From a bacterium (GTDB lineage: Bacteria > Chloroflexota > Chloroflexia > Thermomicrobiales > UBA6265): a DNA stretch of 5,687 nt. The stretch is from NCBI GenBank assembly GCA_029977305.1, contig JAPOLF010000137.1, forward strand, positions 1-5,687, given 5' to 3'. Positions 4,925 through 5,687 of the stretch are shown in pieces. The position numbers and the translations under genes were made by a program. The notes beneath the pieces are model-generated. The model searched no databases and had not been told where the DNA came from. It was given only the letters and a program-made list of their open reading frames with translations. Position 1 is the first letter of the stretch, and every line of letters begins with the position of its first letter.

Positions 4925-5687
4925 ATGGGCGACCTGCTGTGTGCGGTCGATGTGGGGACGACCGGAGTGAAGGCGAGCGTCTTCACCGCCGATGGCACGG
5001 TCATGCGCACCGCGTATCGTGAGCATGCCTTGCGGTTCCCGGCACAGGATCGGGTGGAGCAGGACGCGGGGGTGCTCGAGCAGGCATTCGACGAAACGCT
5101 GCAGGAGGCGACGGCAGGGATCGCGGGGGAGATCGCGGCGGTTGCGGTGACGAGTGCGCGGGCGACGTTCGCGGCGGTGGATCGCGATGGCAAGGCGTTG
5201 ACCCCGTTCATCATCTGGCAGGATCGGCGGAGCATCGTCACCTGTGAGCGGCTGCGCGAGCGGATCGGGAATGCAGAGTACTTCGCGCTGACGGGGCTGA
5301 ATCTCGAGCCGGTGGCCGTGGGGTCCAAGGCGGTGTGGCTGCGCGAGGAAGAGCCGGCCATCGATGCCGGGACGGCGCGGTACTGGTTGCAGCAGACCTA
5401 TTTCCTGCATCGGCTCGGAGTGGAGGATCCGCCGACGGAACCCTCGATGGCCGGGTATTACGGATTGATGGATCTCTCGGCGTGCGCGTGGTCCCCCACG
5501 GTGTTGGAGGCCTTTGCGCTTGACCCGTCACGGTTGCCGCGCATCGCACAGGCGGGCGAGGTGGTCGGGGCGGTGTCGGCACTGGGGGCGGAGTGCACCG
5601 GGCTGCAGGCAGGGACGCCGATCGTGCTCGCGGGGAGCGACGCCGCGTGTTGCTGGCTCGGGGCGGGGATGGTGCGCGACGGGCAGG
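4925..5687 (+). CDS. FGGY-family carbohydrate kinase, N-terminal part (cut by the right window edge)
   Basis: The first 254 residues of a sugar or polyol kinase with an actin-like ATPase fold; FGGY kinases phosphorylate glycerol, xylulose, ribulose, gluconate, erythritol and similar substrates with ATP. Seen: the phosphate-1 loop AVDVGTTGVKASVF (7-20, Asp9), VEQDAG (44-49) matching the VEQDP-type motif, IIWQDRRS (96-103) matching the W-D-R substrate-side motif, and AGSDAACCWLGAGMV (236-250), where Asp239 fits the catalytic base at the end of the FGGY N-terminal domain. The adenosine-binding C-terminal half is beyond the window. ATG 4925 is preceded by GGGGGA (4911-4916) with 8 bases spacing; a GTG two codons upstream is too close to that site. 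It begins 17 bases after the stop of the FAD oxidase and so is very probably in the same transcript. The substrate cannot be assigned from this half; some motifs recall glycerol kinases and others xylulokinases. Confidence 0.88.
   Translation, partial: MGDLLCAVDVGTTGVKASVFTADGTVMRTAYREHALRFPAQDRVEQDAGVLEQAFDETLQEATAGIAGEIAAVAVTSARATFAAVDRDGKALTPFIIWQDRRSIVTCERLRERIGNAEYFALTGLNLEPVAVGSKAVWLREEEPAIDAGTARYWLQQTYFLHRLGVEDPPTEPSMAGYYGLMDLSACAWSPTVLEAFALDPSRLPRIAQAGEVVGAVSALGAECTGLQAGTPIVLAGSDAACCWLGAGMVRDGQ

Noticed and set aside
4126..5361. Long minus-strand open frame (411 codons) over the oxidase and kinase genes, and several similar long frames elsewhere
   Set aside because: The translation is Arg/Pro/Ser-rich low complexity without any motif, typical of antisense shadows in high-GC DNA; the plus-strand proteins there have clear family motifs.

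Overview
This is a GC-rich (roughly two-thirds G+C by eye) bacterial chromosomal segment with ordinary gene density. It holds six protein genes, two of them cut by the window edges, and no RNA gene, CRISPR array, insertion sequence or phage gene that I can see. The taxon cannot be fixed from the sequence. A high-GC soil or thermophile-type heterotroph such as a Chloroflexota/Thermomicrobia-like or actinobacterial lineage would fit the gene content, but this is a low-confidence guess.

Left half, minus strand (read right to left): a cyanophycinase-like S51 peptidase (2236 to 1355), a secreted single-domain protein with a Gly/Asn-rich tail (1226 to 504), and the N-terminal part of a dihydroorotase/deacetylase-type amidohydrolase (336 to the left edge). 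The gaps of 128 and 167 nt, plus a strong GC hairpin at 433-459 after the secreted-protein gene, suggest separate transcription units rather than one operon.

Right half, plus strand: a tight three-gene run. It starts with a DUF4432-type aldose-epimerase-like protein (2470-3504). An FAD-linked oxidase related to alkyl-dihydroxyacetonephosphate synthase follows after 2 nt (3507-4907). An FGGY-family carbohydrate kinase follows after 17 nt (4925 to the right edge). A mutarotase-like protein, a flavin oxidase and a sugar/polyol kinase so closely packed suggest a catabolic operon for a sugar, polyol or sugar acid; the substrate is unknown.

The two halves diverge across a 233-nt region (2237-2469). 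Its most striking element is a 15-bp inverted repeat (2344-2358 / 2379-2393) followed on the minus strand by a run of seven T. It looks like an intrinsic terminator placed upstream of the cyanophycinase gene rather than after any gene, so it may be an attenuator in that gene's leader. Other points worth checking are an Arg-to-Ser change in the putative substrate pocket of the cyanophycinase, the intact AGPS-type triple-His motif in the oxidase, and a G-over-C excess on the plus strand in both gene orientations. I found no clearly new multi-gene system.
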